Shown here in pieces: positions 35,367 through 42,219 of a DNA stretch of 48,206 nucleotides. Under the pieces are notes generated by a model. That model had not been told where the DNA came from, made no database searches, and saw only the letters and a program-made list of their open reading frames with translations. The position numbers were made by a program, and so were the translations under genes. Position 1 is the stretch's first letter, and each line of letters starts with the position of its first letter. The stretch lies in NCBI RefSeq assembly GCF_030825805.1, contig NZ_JAPJPF010000001.1, positions 1 to 48,206 of the forward strand. Direction: 5' to 3'. The DNA comes from Streptococcus sp. Lineage in GTDB: Bacteria; Bacillota; Bacilli; Lactobacillales; Streptococcaceae.

Positions 35367-36086
35367 ATGAAAAAAGTTACCCTATATGCTCTCAGCATCC
35401 TCTCTTTGGCCATGCTGACTGCTTGCCAACCTGCTGCTCCAGAGACTGACCAAAGAAAACCGCTTGTGAGCAGTTCTAAAAAAACCTCTAAAAGCTCTAA
35501 GAGCTCTAGAAGTTCATATTCTAAAAAGTCAACCAGCAAAAAGGATTTTTCATCAGGCTTCAATAAGGATGATTCTTATAGCTCTTCAGACTCTAACACG
35601 CGCGAGGATCCTAACTATACAATGAGCTTGATGGACCAAGGAGAGTCACTGGAAGCTATCGGGGATATCCCTGAAATGCCAAAATGGGCTGCCTTCAAAG
35701 AAATTAAAGTTGAAATCCTCGTTGGTAATGAAGCCCTTGCGCCTACTACAAAAGCTGAAGCGATCAGCAAGTTAGGTCCTACTGATTCCTCTTCTGGTAA
35801 TGATGGTTACTGGCATGGAGATGGCTCTGCTATCTTGATTGATTTTAATGAAAAAGGTCAAGCCACTAACAAAATTGCCACCTTGCCTAACTCTAAAAAG
35901 GTTACGAATCTCAAGGATATTCAACCTGGAATGACGGCTAAAGAAGTTATTGAAAAACACGGCCGTCCAGAAACTGTTTTCGTCTTTGGCTACGCGACTA
36001 TCTTTACTTGGAAAGGTGAAGACGGGAAAGACTACTCTGTCGGTTTTGACAAAGAAACAGTCTTCCAAGTCTCTGAACCTGCATAA
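35367..36086 (+). CDS. Lipoprotein with tandem BLIP/SmpA-like domain
   Basis: A 239-residue lipoprotein. The signal peptide MKKVTLYALSILSLAMLTAC ends in the lipobox LTAC. A Ser/Lys-rich linker spans to about 80. The C-terminal half has two similar parts, AEAISKLGPTD..GHGxxAILIDF and TAKEVIEKHGRPETVF..TWKGEDGKDYSVGFD. The second has the helix-plus-strand pattern of SmpA/OmlA or BLIP-like domains, and resembles part of the 123-926 protein. ATG at 35361 (MIMKK) is equally possible because the ribosome binding site AAAGG fits either. Function unknown. Confidence 0.75.
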   Translation: MKKVTLYALSILSLAMLTACQPAAPETDQRKPLVSSSKKTSKSSKSSRSSYSKKSTSKKDFSSGFNKDDSYSSSDSNTREDPNYTMSLMDQGESLEAIGDIPEMPKWAAFKEIKVEILVGNEALAPTTKAEAISKLGPTDSSSGNDGYWHGDGSAILIDFNEKGQATNKIATLPNSKKVTNLKDIQPGMTAKEVIEKHGRPETVFVFGYATIFTWKGEDGKDYSVGFDKETVFQVSEPA

Positions 36087-36106
36087 AAACCTCTTTTCAA
36101 CAAACA

Positions 36107-36140
36107 CAAATCCTCCAAGACCAGCGTCTTGGAGGATTTC
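36107..36140. terminator. Bidirectional terminator between lipoprotein gene and nusG
   Basis: AAATCCTCCAAGAC-CAGC-GTCTTGGAGGATTT, with T-rich tracts on the plus side. It lies between convergent genes 35367-36086 and nusG and may serve both. Confidence 0.85.
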
Positions 36141-36174
36141 TTTCTATCAAGGGGAAGGCCCCTTTTTTCCTCTA

Positions 36175-36711
36175 TTACAATTCTGCGATTTGATTGAGGT
36201 TGACTTCTGCCACAGTGTCATTTCCAAACATGGTGATGATCATTTTCACCTTGTTGTTATCGATTTCTGTGATCTTACCAGTGTAATCTGCAAAAGCCCC
36301 ATCGATAATGCGTACAGTATCTCCCACCTTCACATCAATATTGAAATCTTGAACTGTTTGTCCCATCGAAATCAAGATGTTACGGATTTCGTCTTCCAAA
36401 AGTGGAGTTGGTTTTGAACGGTTCCCGTGCGATCCAACAAATCCAGTAACGTTTGGTGTGTTCCGAACGACAAACCAAGCTTCATCGGTCATGACCATTT
36501 CGACCAAGACATAACCTGGGAAGCGATTTTCTTCAATTTCTTTTGTCTTCCCGTTCTTCTCGATTTGCACAGTTTGAGTAGGGATTTCCACACGCAAGAT
36601 GTTTTCCAACATGTTATATGTTTGTGCGCGTTGAAGAAGGTTTTCCTTCACTTTGTTTTCATATCCTGAGTAGGTCTGTAGGACAAACCAGCCTTTGTCA
36701 AAACTATCCAT
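36175..36711 (-). CDS. nusG: Transcription termination/antitermination factor NusG
   Basis: Binds RNA polymerase to modulate pausing and couple transcription with translation. The 178-residue protein has the NGN domain at about 1-110 (WFVLQTYSGYENKVKENL, FPGYVLVEM) and a C-terminal KOW domain (KVGDTVRIIDGAFADYTGKI). The ATG has an AAAGGAAAT site. It lies 184 bp downstream of secE with two terminator-like hairpins and its own extended -10 promoter between, so it can be transcribed separately from rpmG-secE. Confidence 0.97.
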   Translation of the reverse strand: MDSFDKGWFVLQTYSGYENKVKENLLQRAQTYNMLENILRVEIPTQTVQIEKNGKTKEIEENRFPGYVLVEMVMTDEAWFVVRNTPNVTGFVGSHGNRSKPTPLLEDEIRNILISMGQTVQDFNIDVKVGDTVRIIDGAFADYTGKITEIDNNKVKMIITMFGNDTVAEVNLNQIAEL

Positions 36712-36761
36712 TTTTATTTCCTTTCTTATATACCAAAAGGTGATCGTTTCATCACGATACT

Positions 36762-36780
36762 AAAAAAAGCCTTCTGGCTC
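36762..36780 (-). terminator. Attenuator-like hairpin in the nusG leader
   Basis: GAGCC-AGAA-GGCTTTTTTT on the minus strand, between the nusG promoter and its ribosome binding site. It is a short GC hairpin with T7 that would cut nusG transcripts early. Confidence 0.6.
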
Positions 36781-36796
36781 TTGTTTTCCTAGCTCC

Positions 36797-36805
36797 ATTA
36801 TAACA
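36797..36805 (-). promoter_or_regulatory. Extended -10 promoter of nusG
   Basis: TG-T-TATAAT on the minus strand upstream of the leader hairpin; a -35 hexamer is weak (TTTGCT at about 15-16 bp). Confidence 0.55.
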
Positions 36806-36861
36806 TAAAACCAGAGAAAGCAAAGAAGTTTCTCTTGTTTTTCTTCACCAAGCCAAGAAAA

Positions 36862-36888
36862 AAGCATCCTCGAGGGACGCAGATTTGT
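36862..36888 (-). terminator. Terminator after secE
   Basis: GCGTCC-CTCGA-GGATGC then TTTTTT on the minus strand, just past the secE stop codon. Confidence 0.7.
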
Positions 36889-36895
36889 TTCTTTT

Positions 36896-37072
36896 TTAGA
36901 ACATATCGATTAGCTTTAAAATACCTTTAGCCACTACTTGGTCAAACAAATAAATCAAAGCTACAAAAAAAGCGGTGTACTCTATCACTGAGATAAAATT
37001 TTTCCATCTTTCCTTGCGATTTGGCCAAGTCGTGTTTTTAAGCAAGACAAAAATATCTTTAAAAAATTTCAC
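36896..37072 (-). CDS. secE: Preprotein translocase subunit SecE
   Basis: A 58-residue single-span subunit of the SecYEG channel. The sequence VKFFKDIFVLLKNTTWPNRK ends in the TTWPNRKE motif that precedes the conserved hydrophobic helix (ISVIEYTAFFVALIYLFDQ). The start is GTG at 37072, with AGGAG six bases upstream. It lies nine bases downstream of rpmG. It is short enough to be missed by standard open-frame cut-offs. Confidence 0.95.
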   Translation of the reverse strand: MKFFKDIFVLLKNTTWPNRKERWKNFISVIEYTAFFVALIYLFDQVVAKGILKLIDMF

Positions 37073-37081
37073 AACATTCTC

Positions 37082-37234
37082 CTATCTGGTTTCTTTATGA
37101 ATTGTATATTTACTACAATGTTTACAAAACTTATTAACTTCTAGACGTTTTGGTTTTGGCGTCGCACTCAACTTGATTGAGTAGTTGCGTGACCCACAAA
37201 CCGTACACGCTAGACTTGCTTTTTTTAATGCCAT
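37082..37234 (-). CDS. rpmG: 50S ribosomal protein L33
   Basis: A 50-residue ribosomal protein: [19 protein letters not shown].. with the zinc-binding CxxC (CTVC) near residue 10 and a second CKHC near 38, the zinc-containing form of L33. GGAGGC precedes the ATG. It begins the rpmG-secE transcription unit and is below common ORF length cut-offs. Confidence 0.95.
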   Translation of the reverse strand: MALKKASLACTVCGSRNYSIKLSATPKPKRLEVNKFCKHCSKYTIHKETR

Positions 37235-37252
37235 AACGCCTCCATTCACACT

Positions 37253-37281
37253 ATTATAGCAAGTTTTCCACTATTTGACAA
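37253..37281 (-). promoter_or_regulatory. Promoter of rpmG-secE
   Basis: TTGTCA, 17 bp, TATAAT on the minus strand, about 20 bp before the rpmG start codon. Confidence 0.85.
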
Positions 37282-37360
37282 GCTCTTCTACTCTAAGGGA
37301 GCGCATTTTATTTGGCTTTTCTCTATGATTTGATACAATATAGAGGATAAAGGAGAAATT

Positions 37361-38281
37361 ATGAAAAGCGATCATCTGAAAGAAAGTAAAAACATTGAAG
37401 ACCGTCGCGGGCAAAGTGGCGAGAGCTACTCATCTGGCCGGTCTGGTGGGAATTTAGGGGGTGGTATTTTACAGATCCTCCTCTCGCCTGGAAGCTTTAA
37501 GAGCAAACTGATCTTGATCCTCGTTCTCATCTTTTTGAGCGGGGGCGCTGGATTAAGCGGGCTCTTTGACCAGGGGCAGACCACACAGAACTACAACTCA
37601 GGACAAGTCACGCGCCAAAGTAATACCCAGGTGAGTGACGGAGATAGCAAATTCGTCAGTCAAGTCCTTGGAACCACTGAGGATTTCTGGGGGCAAACCT
37701 TCCAAAAAGACGGGCGGACCTATCACAAGCCCACCCTGGTTTTTTATACCGGCCAAACTCGTACTGGCTGTGGTGTAGGTCAAGCATCTGCAGGTCCCTT
37801 CTATTGTCCGACAGACCAAAAGATCTATTTGGATATCAGCTTCTACAAAGAGTTGACCACCAAATATAAGGCTAGCGGAGATTTTGCCATGGCTTATGTC
37901 ATCGCTCACGAAGTCGGTCACCACATTCAAAACGAACTGGGGACTCTTCAAAGCTACCAGCAAGCCATCCGAGGAAAAAGCGAGACAGAAAAAAATGCCC
38001 TCAATGTCCGTTTGGAACTTCAAGCTGACTATTATGCGGGTATGTGGGCGCGCTATATTGAAGAGCAAGGGCTCATGGATACAGGCGATATTGAAGAAGC
38101 GCTCAATGCTGCACACGCCGTAGGAGATGATACCCTTCAAGAACAAGCCTATGGTTATTCCGTCCCTGATAGCTTCACCCACGGGACATCTGAACAACGC
38201 ATGCGCTGGTTCAAACGGGGCTACCAATACGGCGACTTTGAACACGGAGATACCTTCAGCGTCTCCGATGAAGACTTGTAA
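37361..38281 (+). CDS. Neutral zinc metallopeptidase, YpfJ/KPN_02809 family
   Basis: A 306-residue membrane-anchored protease. A short cytoplasmic head with the DRRGQ motif (EDRRGQSGE, residues 12-20) is followed by one helix at about 45-68, then the catalytic domain. It has the zinc site HEVGHHIQ near residue 185 (HExxH), an LQADYYAGMWAR stretch near 222 that supplies the third ligand, and SFTHGTSEQRMRWFKRGY near 280, typical of the family. AAAGGAGAAATT precedes the ATG, with TGATACAAT as an extended -10. A terminator follows. Substrates are unknown. It sits between rpmG-secE-nusG and pbp2a, genes adjacent in related genomes. Confidence 0.92.
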   Translation: MKSDHLKESKNIEDRRGQSGESYSSGRSGGNLGGGILQILLSPGSFKSKLILILVLIFLSGGAGLSGLFDQGQTTQNYNSGQVTRQSNTQVSDGDSKFVSQVLGTTEDFWGQTFQKDGRTYHKPTLVFYTGQTRTGCGVGQASAGPFYCPTDQKIYLDISFYKELTTKYKASGDFAMAYVIAHEVGHHIQNELGTLQSYQQAIRGKSETEKNALNVRLELQADYYAGMWARYIEEQGLMDTGDIEEALNAAHAVGDDTLQEQAYGYSVPDSFTHGTSEQRMRWFKRGYQYGDFEHGDTFSVSDEDL

Positions 38282-38294
38282 TGAAACTAAAAAC

Positions 38295-38329
38295 AAAAGC
38301 CTTTCAGATTATCATCTGAAGGCTTTTTT
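38295..38329 (+). terminator. Terminator of the metallopeptidase gene
   Basis: AAAGCCTTTCAGAT-TATC-ATCTGAAGGCTTT followed by T6. Confidence 0.88.
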
Positions 38330-38421
38330 GTTACCCTATCGACAGCTGTCTGAGCATTATAATGGCTGGGGGTATTCAATAAATATGTTTTCTTTTTTAT
38401 GGAGTTGTTCAACTCTATCTT

Positions 38422-38558
38422 GAAACTTTCCGCCGTGAGAAAAGTGCTTGAAACATTACGTTTCAAGCACTCGGAATTATTGAGACCTTAGGCTCAATAA
38501 TTAGTCATGGAACTTCTTCGAAGTTCGCTGACGTCCGTACTCACCTAAGGAAAGTTTC
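38422..38558. repeat. Multibranched inverted-repeat element
   Basis: An outer pair, GAAACTTTCC (38422-38431) with GGAAAGTTTC (38549-38558), plus GTGAG/CTCAC (38435-38439, 38540-38544), closes three hairpins. They are AGTGCTTGAAAC/GTTTCAAGCACT (38443-38471), AATTATTGAG/CTCAATAATT (38475-38502) and GAACTTC/GAAGTTC (38510-38526). The result is a four-way junction of about 137 nt. It lies between the metallopeptidase terminator and the pbp2a stop codon. It could be a small mobile repeat, a structured 3' end or an RNA. Nothing coding is seen in 38331-38608. Confidence 0.65.
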
Positions 38559-38608
38559 TAAGAAGACTGTGAATGGAAAGAACCTTACCATCTTTTAAAC
38601 GTCTATTT

Positions 38609-40840
38609 TTAGAATCCAAACCAACCTTTGAAAGTATCCCAGGCATTTTGTGCTTTTCCAGGAATATCTGCTTCATCGATGGCTTTTTTGGCATCGTCTA
38701 CAATACCTGCAGCACGTTCTTTGACTGTATCAAAGAAACCCTTGTCCTCTTCTGGACTCTCAGTTTCTGTTTCTTGACCGACAGGGGCAATGCCATTTTC
38801 CTGGTAAGAATTTTCCTCATTGTCAAAGCTAGTTCCTTCTGTATAAGGAAGGACGCTATTGGCTACATTTCGGAAGATCACAGAGGCAGTCTCTGCACTG
38901 GTCCCTGTCAAATAGTGGGTTTCATCCGTCTTAGGGAATCCTAGCCACTGACTAATAACCACATCTGGCGTGTAGCCGATGACCCACTGGTCTCCGGAAA
39001 GATCCGGGTTGAAGTCCGTTTCAGTTGTTCCTGTTTTACCAGCCATGGTATAACCATACGGTGCTGCGTTGACACCCGTTCCGTTGGTAAAGGTTCCCAA
39101 CATCATATTGGTCATCTTCTTATTGGCTGAGCTACTGAGCACTCGTTTCGATTTTTGACTGTGGCTTTTCACGACCTGACCGCTGGCATTTTCAATCTTC
39201 GTAATCAGATGGGCATCGTTCATCACTCCATCGTTAGCAAAGGTTCCATAGGCCTGAGCCATTTGAAGAGGGTTGGTCGTCACACCAGATCCCAGGGCTA
39301 CTCCGAGAGATTTGTCCACATTGTCCATGTTGAGACCAAATTTTTTCCCATAATCAAAGACAGTATTGAGTCCTAACTCATTGGCTGTCGCTACAGCTGG
39401 AAGGTTGAGAGATTCTGCCAAGGCTTGGTACATGGGAACGGTCGGACTACCTTGGATACCACCATAGTTATCAACTGTATAACCACCGTAGACCTTGGTC
39501 GCATTGTCCAATTCTTTATTGGTTGACCAGCCGTTGGCTACAGCTGGACTATAAACGACCAGGGGTTTAATGGTAGAACCAGGACTTCTCGCAGATTGAG
39601 TCGCATAGTTGTAGCTTCGGAAGCCAGCATCTTGGTTACTAGCCACGCGCCCGACGATCGCCCGCACTCCTCCGGTCTTAGGATCCAAGGCCACGCTACC
39701 AGATTCTGCCCGTGTACCATCTTCAGCAACAGGGAAGAGATCCACATTGTCATAGATGACCTGCATGCTGGCTTGGTAATTTTGGTCCATCTCTGTATAG
39801 ATCCGGTAGCCATTCTTGATGATATCTTCTTCTGTTAGACCATATTCATTGACAGCCTCGTTGATAACCGCATCGAAATAGGACGGGTAGCGATAATCTT
39901 CTGACTTGCCTTCATAGGCATCCACCAGTTGTCCATGAATGTCGACTGCGGCGGATTGATCTGCTGTAGCTTGGTCGATATAACCAGCTGCGACCATATT
40001 TTGTAGGACCGTATTGCGACGATTGGTTGCGTTCTCGACTGAATAAAGGGGGTTATAGATTTCTGGTCCCTTGAGCATGCCGGCAAGGACAGCCGACTGA
40101 TCCAGAGTCAACTCACTAGCGGAGACACCGAAATACTTCTTTGAAGCATCTTCAATCCCCCAAACCCCATTGCCAAAATAGGCATTGTTGAGGTACATGG
40201 TCAAGATTTCTTTCTTACTATACTTTTTGTTAATCTCGAGGGCTAGGAAAAACTCCTTGGCCTTCCGCTCAACTGTCTGGTCCTGAGAAAGATAGGCATT
40301 TTTTGCCAACTGTTGGGTGATCGTCGATCCCCCACCTGAGCGACCGGCAGTCAAAATCGCCAGGAAGAAACGACCGTAGTTAATCCCACTATTTTTGTAG
40401 AAACTCCGGTCTTCTGTCGCAACAACTGCATTTTGCAAGTTTTCACTAATGGCATCTAACTCAACGTAGGTTCCTTTTTGCCCCGTTAGGCTTCCTGCTT
40501 GGTTCCCATCTTTATCGTAGATGATCGTGGTCGCCTTGAGGGCATTTTGCAGATCTGCTACATTGGTCGTCTTGGCTATGTAGAAAAGATAACCTCCGAC
40601 GACGAGACTAAAGGTCAAGCCAATCAGTAGGAAGATCTTGGTCAAGTGATACTTGCGCCAAAAGCGTCTGATCGGATGTTGGGAGTGAGATTTTCTCCGT
40701 GACTTGTCCGAGCGGCTATAGGTTGGAGCTTGCTCCTCCCCGTCCGTTGATAACTCAACCTCTTCCGCAATCTTTCTTGGTTTTTTTTCTCGTTGGAAAT
40801 GACGAATCATTTCCTCCATTAATTCTTTTAATTTGTTCAT
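38609..40840 (-). CDS. pbp2a: Penicillin-binding protein 2A (bifunctional class A)
   Basis: A peptidoglycan polymerase with glycosyltransferase and transpeptidase domains. The 743-residue protein has a cytoplasmic basic head, a transmembrane helix at about 69-90, and the GT51 domain near 120-290 (VATEDRSFYKNSGINYGRFFLA, GGGSTITQQLAKN, the catalytic Glu in EDRSF; segments quoted separately). The transpeptidase has SxxK as STIK near 416, SLNLP and KTGT near 602. The acidic C-terminal tail (about 690-743) carries no LPXTG. The ATG follows an extended -10 by seven bases. It is divergent from the pseudouridine synthase gene. Confidence 0.96.
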   Translation of the reverse strand: MNKLKELMEEMIRHFQREKKPRKIAEEVELSTDGEEQAPTYSRSDKSRRKSHSQHPIRRFWRKYHLTKIFLLIGLTFSLVVGGYLFYIAKTTNVADLQNALKATTIIYDKDGNQAGSLTGQKGTYVELDAISENLQNAVVATEDRSFYKNSGINYGRFFLAILTAGRSGGGSTITQQLAKNAYLSQDQTVERKAKEFFLALEINKKYSKKEILTMYLNNAYFGNGVWGIEDASKKYFGVSASELTLDQSAVLAGMLKGPEIYNPLYSVENATNRRNTVLQNMVAAGYIDQATADQSAAVDIHGQLVDAYEGKSEDYRYPSYFDAVINEAVNEYGLTEEDIIKNGYRIYTEMDQNYQASMQVIYDNVDLFPVAEDGTRAESGSVALDPKTGGVRAIVGRVASNQDAGFRSYNYATQSARSPGSTIKPLVVYSPAVANGWSTNKELDNATKVYGGYTVDNYGGIQGSPTVPMYQALAESLNLPAVATANELGLNTVFDYGKKFGLNMDNVDKSLGVALGSGVTTNPLQMAQAYGTFANDGVMNDAHLITKIENASGQVVKSHSQKSKRVLSSSANKKMTNMMLGTFTNGTGVNAAPYGYTMAGKTGTTETDFNPDLSGDQWVIGYTPDVVISQWLGFPKTDETHYLTGTSAETASVIFRNVANSVLPYTEGTSFDNEENSYQENGIAPVGQETETESPEEDKGFFDTVKERAAGIVDDAKKAIDEADIPGKAQNAWDTFKGWFGF

Positions 40841-40847
40841 AGTCCCT

Positions 40848-40876
40848 ATTTTATCACCTTCCTAACGTCTAGACAA
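40848..40876 (-). promoter_or_regulatory. Promoter abutting the pbp2a start codon
   Basis: TTGTCT, 17 bp, TG-A-TAAAAT on the minus strand. Only seven bases separate the -10 box from the ATG, so the predicted mRNA has little or no leader. Confidence 0.6.
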
Positions 40877-41008
40877 GAAAGACCTTCGCAAGAAAGGATG
40901 CTTTTAGCTTTCTTTAAGGTTCCCGTCAAGTCCACTCTATACAGGGCTTCAGCGTCTTGTTCCTACCTTCCTCTTCCTCCTTCTCGCCTTTTCTTTCCTC
41001 TTGCTTTC

Positions 41009-41017
41009 TGATACAAT
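41009..41017 (+). promoter_or_regulatory. Extended -10 box abutting the pseudouridine synthase start codon
   Basis: TG-A-TACAAT ends six bases before the ATG. No Shine-Dalgarno is visible upstream. Confidence 0.55.
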
Positions 41018-41023
41018 AACACT

Positions 41024-41899
41024 ATGCATTATACGATAACGATACCAAGCGCCTTGCCCGCTATGACGGTTAAAGAGGCCCTTGAAGATTATTTTCTCAT
41101 CCCACGAAAGATTCGTCATTTTTTGCGAACCAAAAAACATGTCCAAGTCAATGGGGAGACTGTTCATTGGCAATCGATGCTTGAGGCTGGAGACCAGCTG
41201 ACCCTCACCTTTGATCCGGAAGATTATGAAGAAAAGGAGATTCTAGCAGGAGATGCTAGCCTGGTCCAATCCCTCTATGAAGATGAGCATCTCATCATCG
41301 TAAACAAACCCGAAGGCATAAAAACGCACGCCAATCAACCAGATGAAATCGCCCTTCTTAATCATGTCTCCACTTATGTCGGGAAGACCTGTTATGTAGT
41401 CCATCGCTTAGACAAGGAGACTAGCGGGGCTCTTGTCTTTGCCAAGAATCCTTTTGTTTTACCCGTCCTGAATCGACTGCTAGAAGACAAGAAAATCCAA
41501 CGAGACTATTGGGCCTTAATCCTAGGCAGCTTACCCAAAAAGAAGCTGGTTTATAAGGACAAATTGGGACGAGATCGCCACGATCGACGCAAACGCATTG
41601 TTGATCCTCGAAAGGGCCTCTATGCAGAAACCCATGTGACCAGCTTAAAGACTTTCAAACGCACCAGCTTGGTCAACTGCCAGCTCCAGACAGGTCGCAC
41701 CCACCAGATCCGCGTCCACCTCTCTCACCATGACCATCCGATTGTGGGAGATCCGCTCTACAACCCCGAAAGAGCTCCTCGCCTCATGCTCCATGCCCAC
41801 CGCTTGCGGCTCACCCATCCCTTCACCTTAGAGAAAATTCAAGTCGAGGCTCCTTCTGCAAGTTTTGAAAAGGGATTAAAAGAGCAGACATCTCCATAA
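41024..41899 (+). CDS. RluA-family pseudouridine synthase
   Basis: A 291-residue RNA-modifying enzyme that isomerises uridine. An S4-like N-terminal domain (RHFLRTKKHVQVNGETVHW) precedes the catalytic region with the signature HRLDKETSGALVFAK near 128 (catalytic Asp) and GRTHQIRVHLSHHDHPIVGDPLY near 222-245 (quoted as GRTHQIRVHL and IVGDPLY). It belongs to the RluD-like RluA branch; the target uridine (rRNA or tRNA) cannot be told from sequence. There is no ribosome binding site and the -10 box is six bases from the ATG. Downstream 41900-42016 shows no gene. Confidence 0.93.
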   Translation: MHYTITIPSALPAMTVKEALEDYFLIPRKIRHFLRTKKHVQVNGETVHWQSMLEAGDQLTLTFDPEDYEEKEILAGDASLVQSLYEDEHLIIVNKPEGIKTHANQPDEIALLNHVSTYVGKTCYVVHRLDKETSGALVFAKNPFVLPVLNRLLEDKKIQRDYWALILGSLPKKKLVYKDKLGRDRHDRRKRIVDPRKGLYAETHVTSLKTFKRTSLVNCQLQTGRTHQIRVHLSHHDHPIVGDPLYNPERAPRLMLHAHRLRLTHPFTLEKIQVEAPSASFEKGLKEQTSP

Positions 41900-42016
41900 A
41901 GCCAAGCGACTGATGTTTCTAATCTAGTGGACTAGAAGAAGCTTTCAGTGTGAAGACAAAGTCATTTTAGAAAATCATCTAGCTATTCTATGTAAAAATA
42001 AAGATTGTCTACATCT

Positions 42017-42199
42017 AAAAGAGGCTGGGACAAAAGTCCTAGCCTCTCAATTGTCTTTGGATTATCGATCAAGACGCAGTGGTTGAGTGGGCTCTACTGC
42101 GCTGATTTCATCAGCTTTTACAACCCTACTCAACTGTGCGGAGGTGGGACGACGAAATCGAATTCTAACGAATTACCGATTTCTGTCCCACTCTCTTTT
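42017..42199. repeat. Dispersed element with outward terminators (copy 3, complete, inverted)
   Basis: The same element as 13561-13746 in the opposite orientation. Its left hairpin (GAGGCTGGGAC..GTCCTAGCCTC) has T on the minus strand, and its right hairpin (ending GTCCCACTCTCTTTT) on the plus strand. It lies exactly between the convergent pseudouridine synthase and pht genes and so can end both transcripts. Confidence 0.8.
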
Positions 42200-42219
42200 C
42201 TGTTATTTCTACATAGGTC

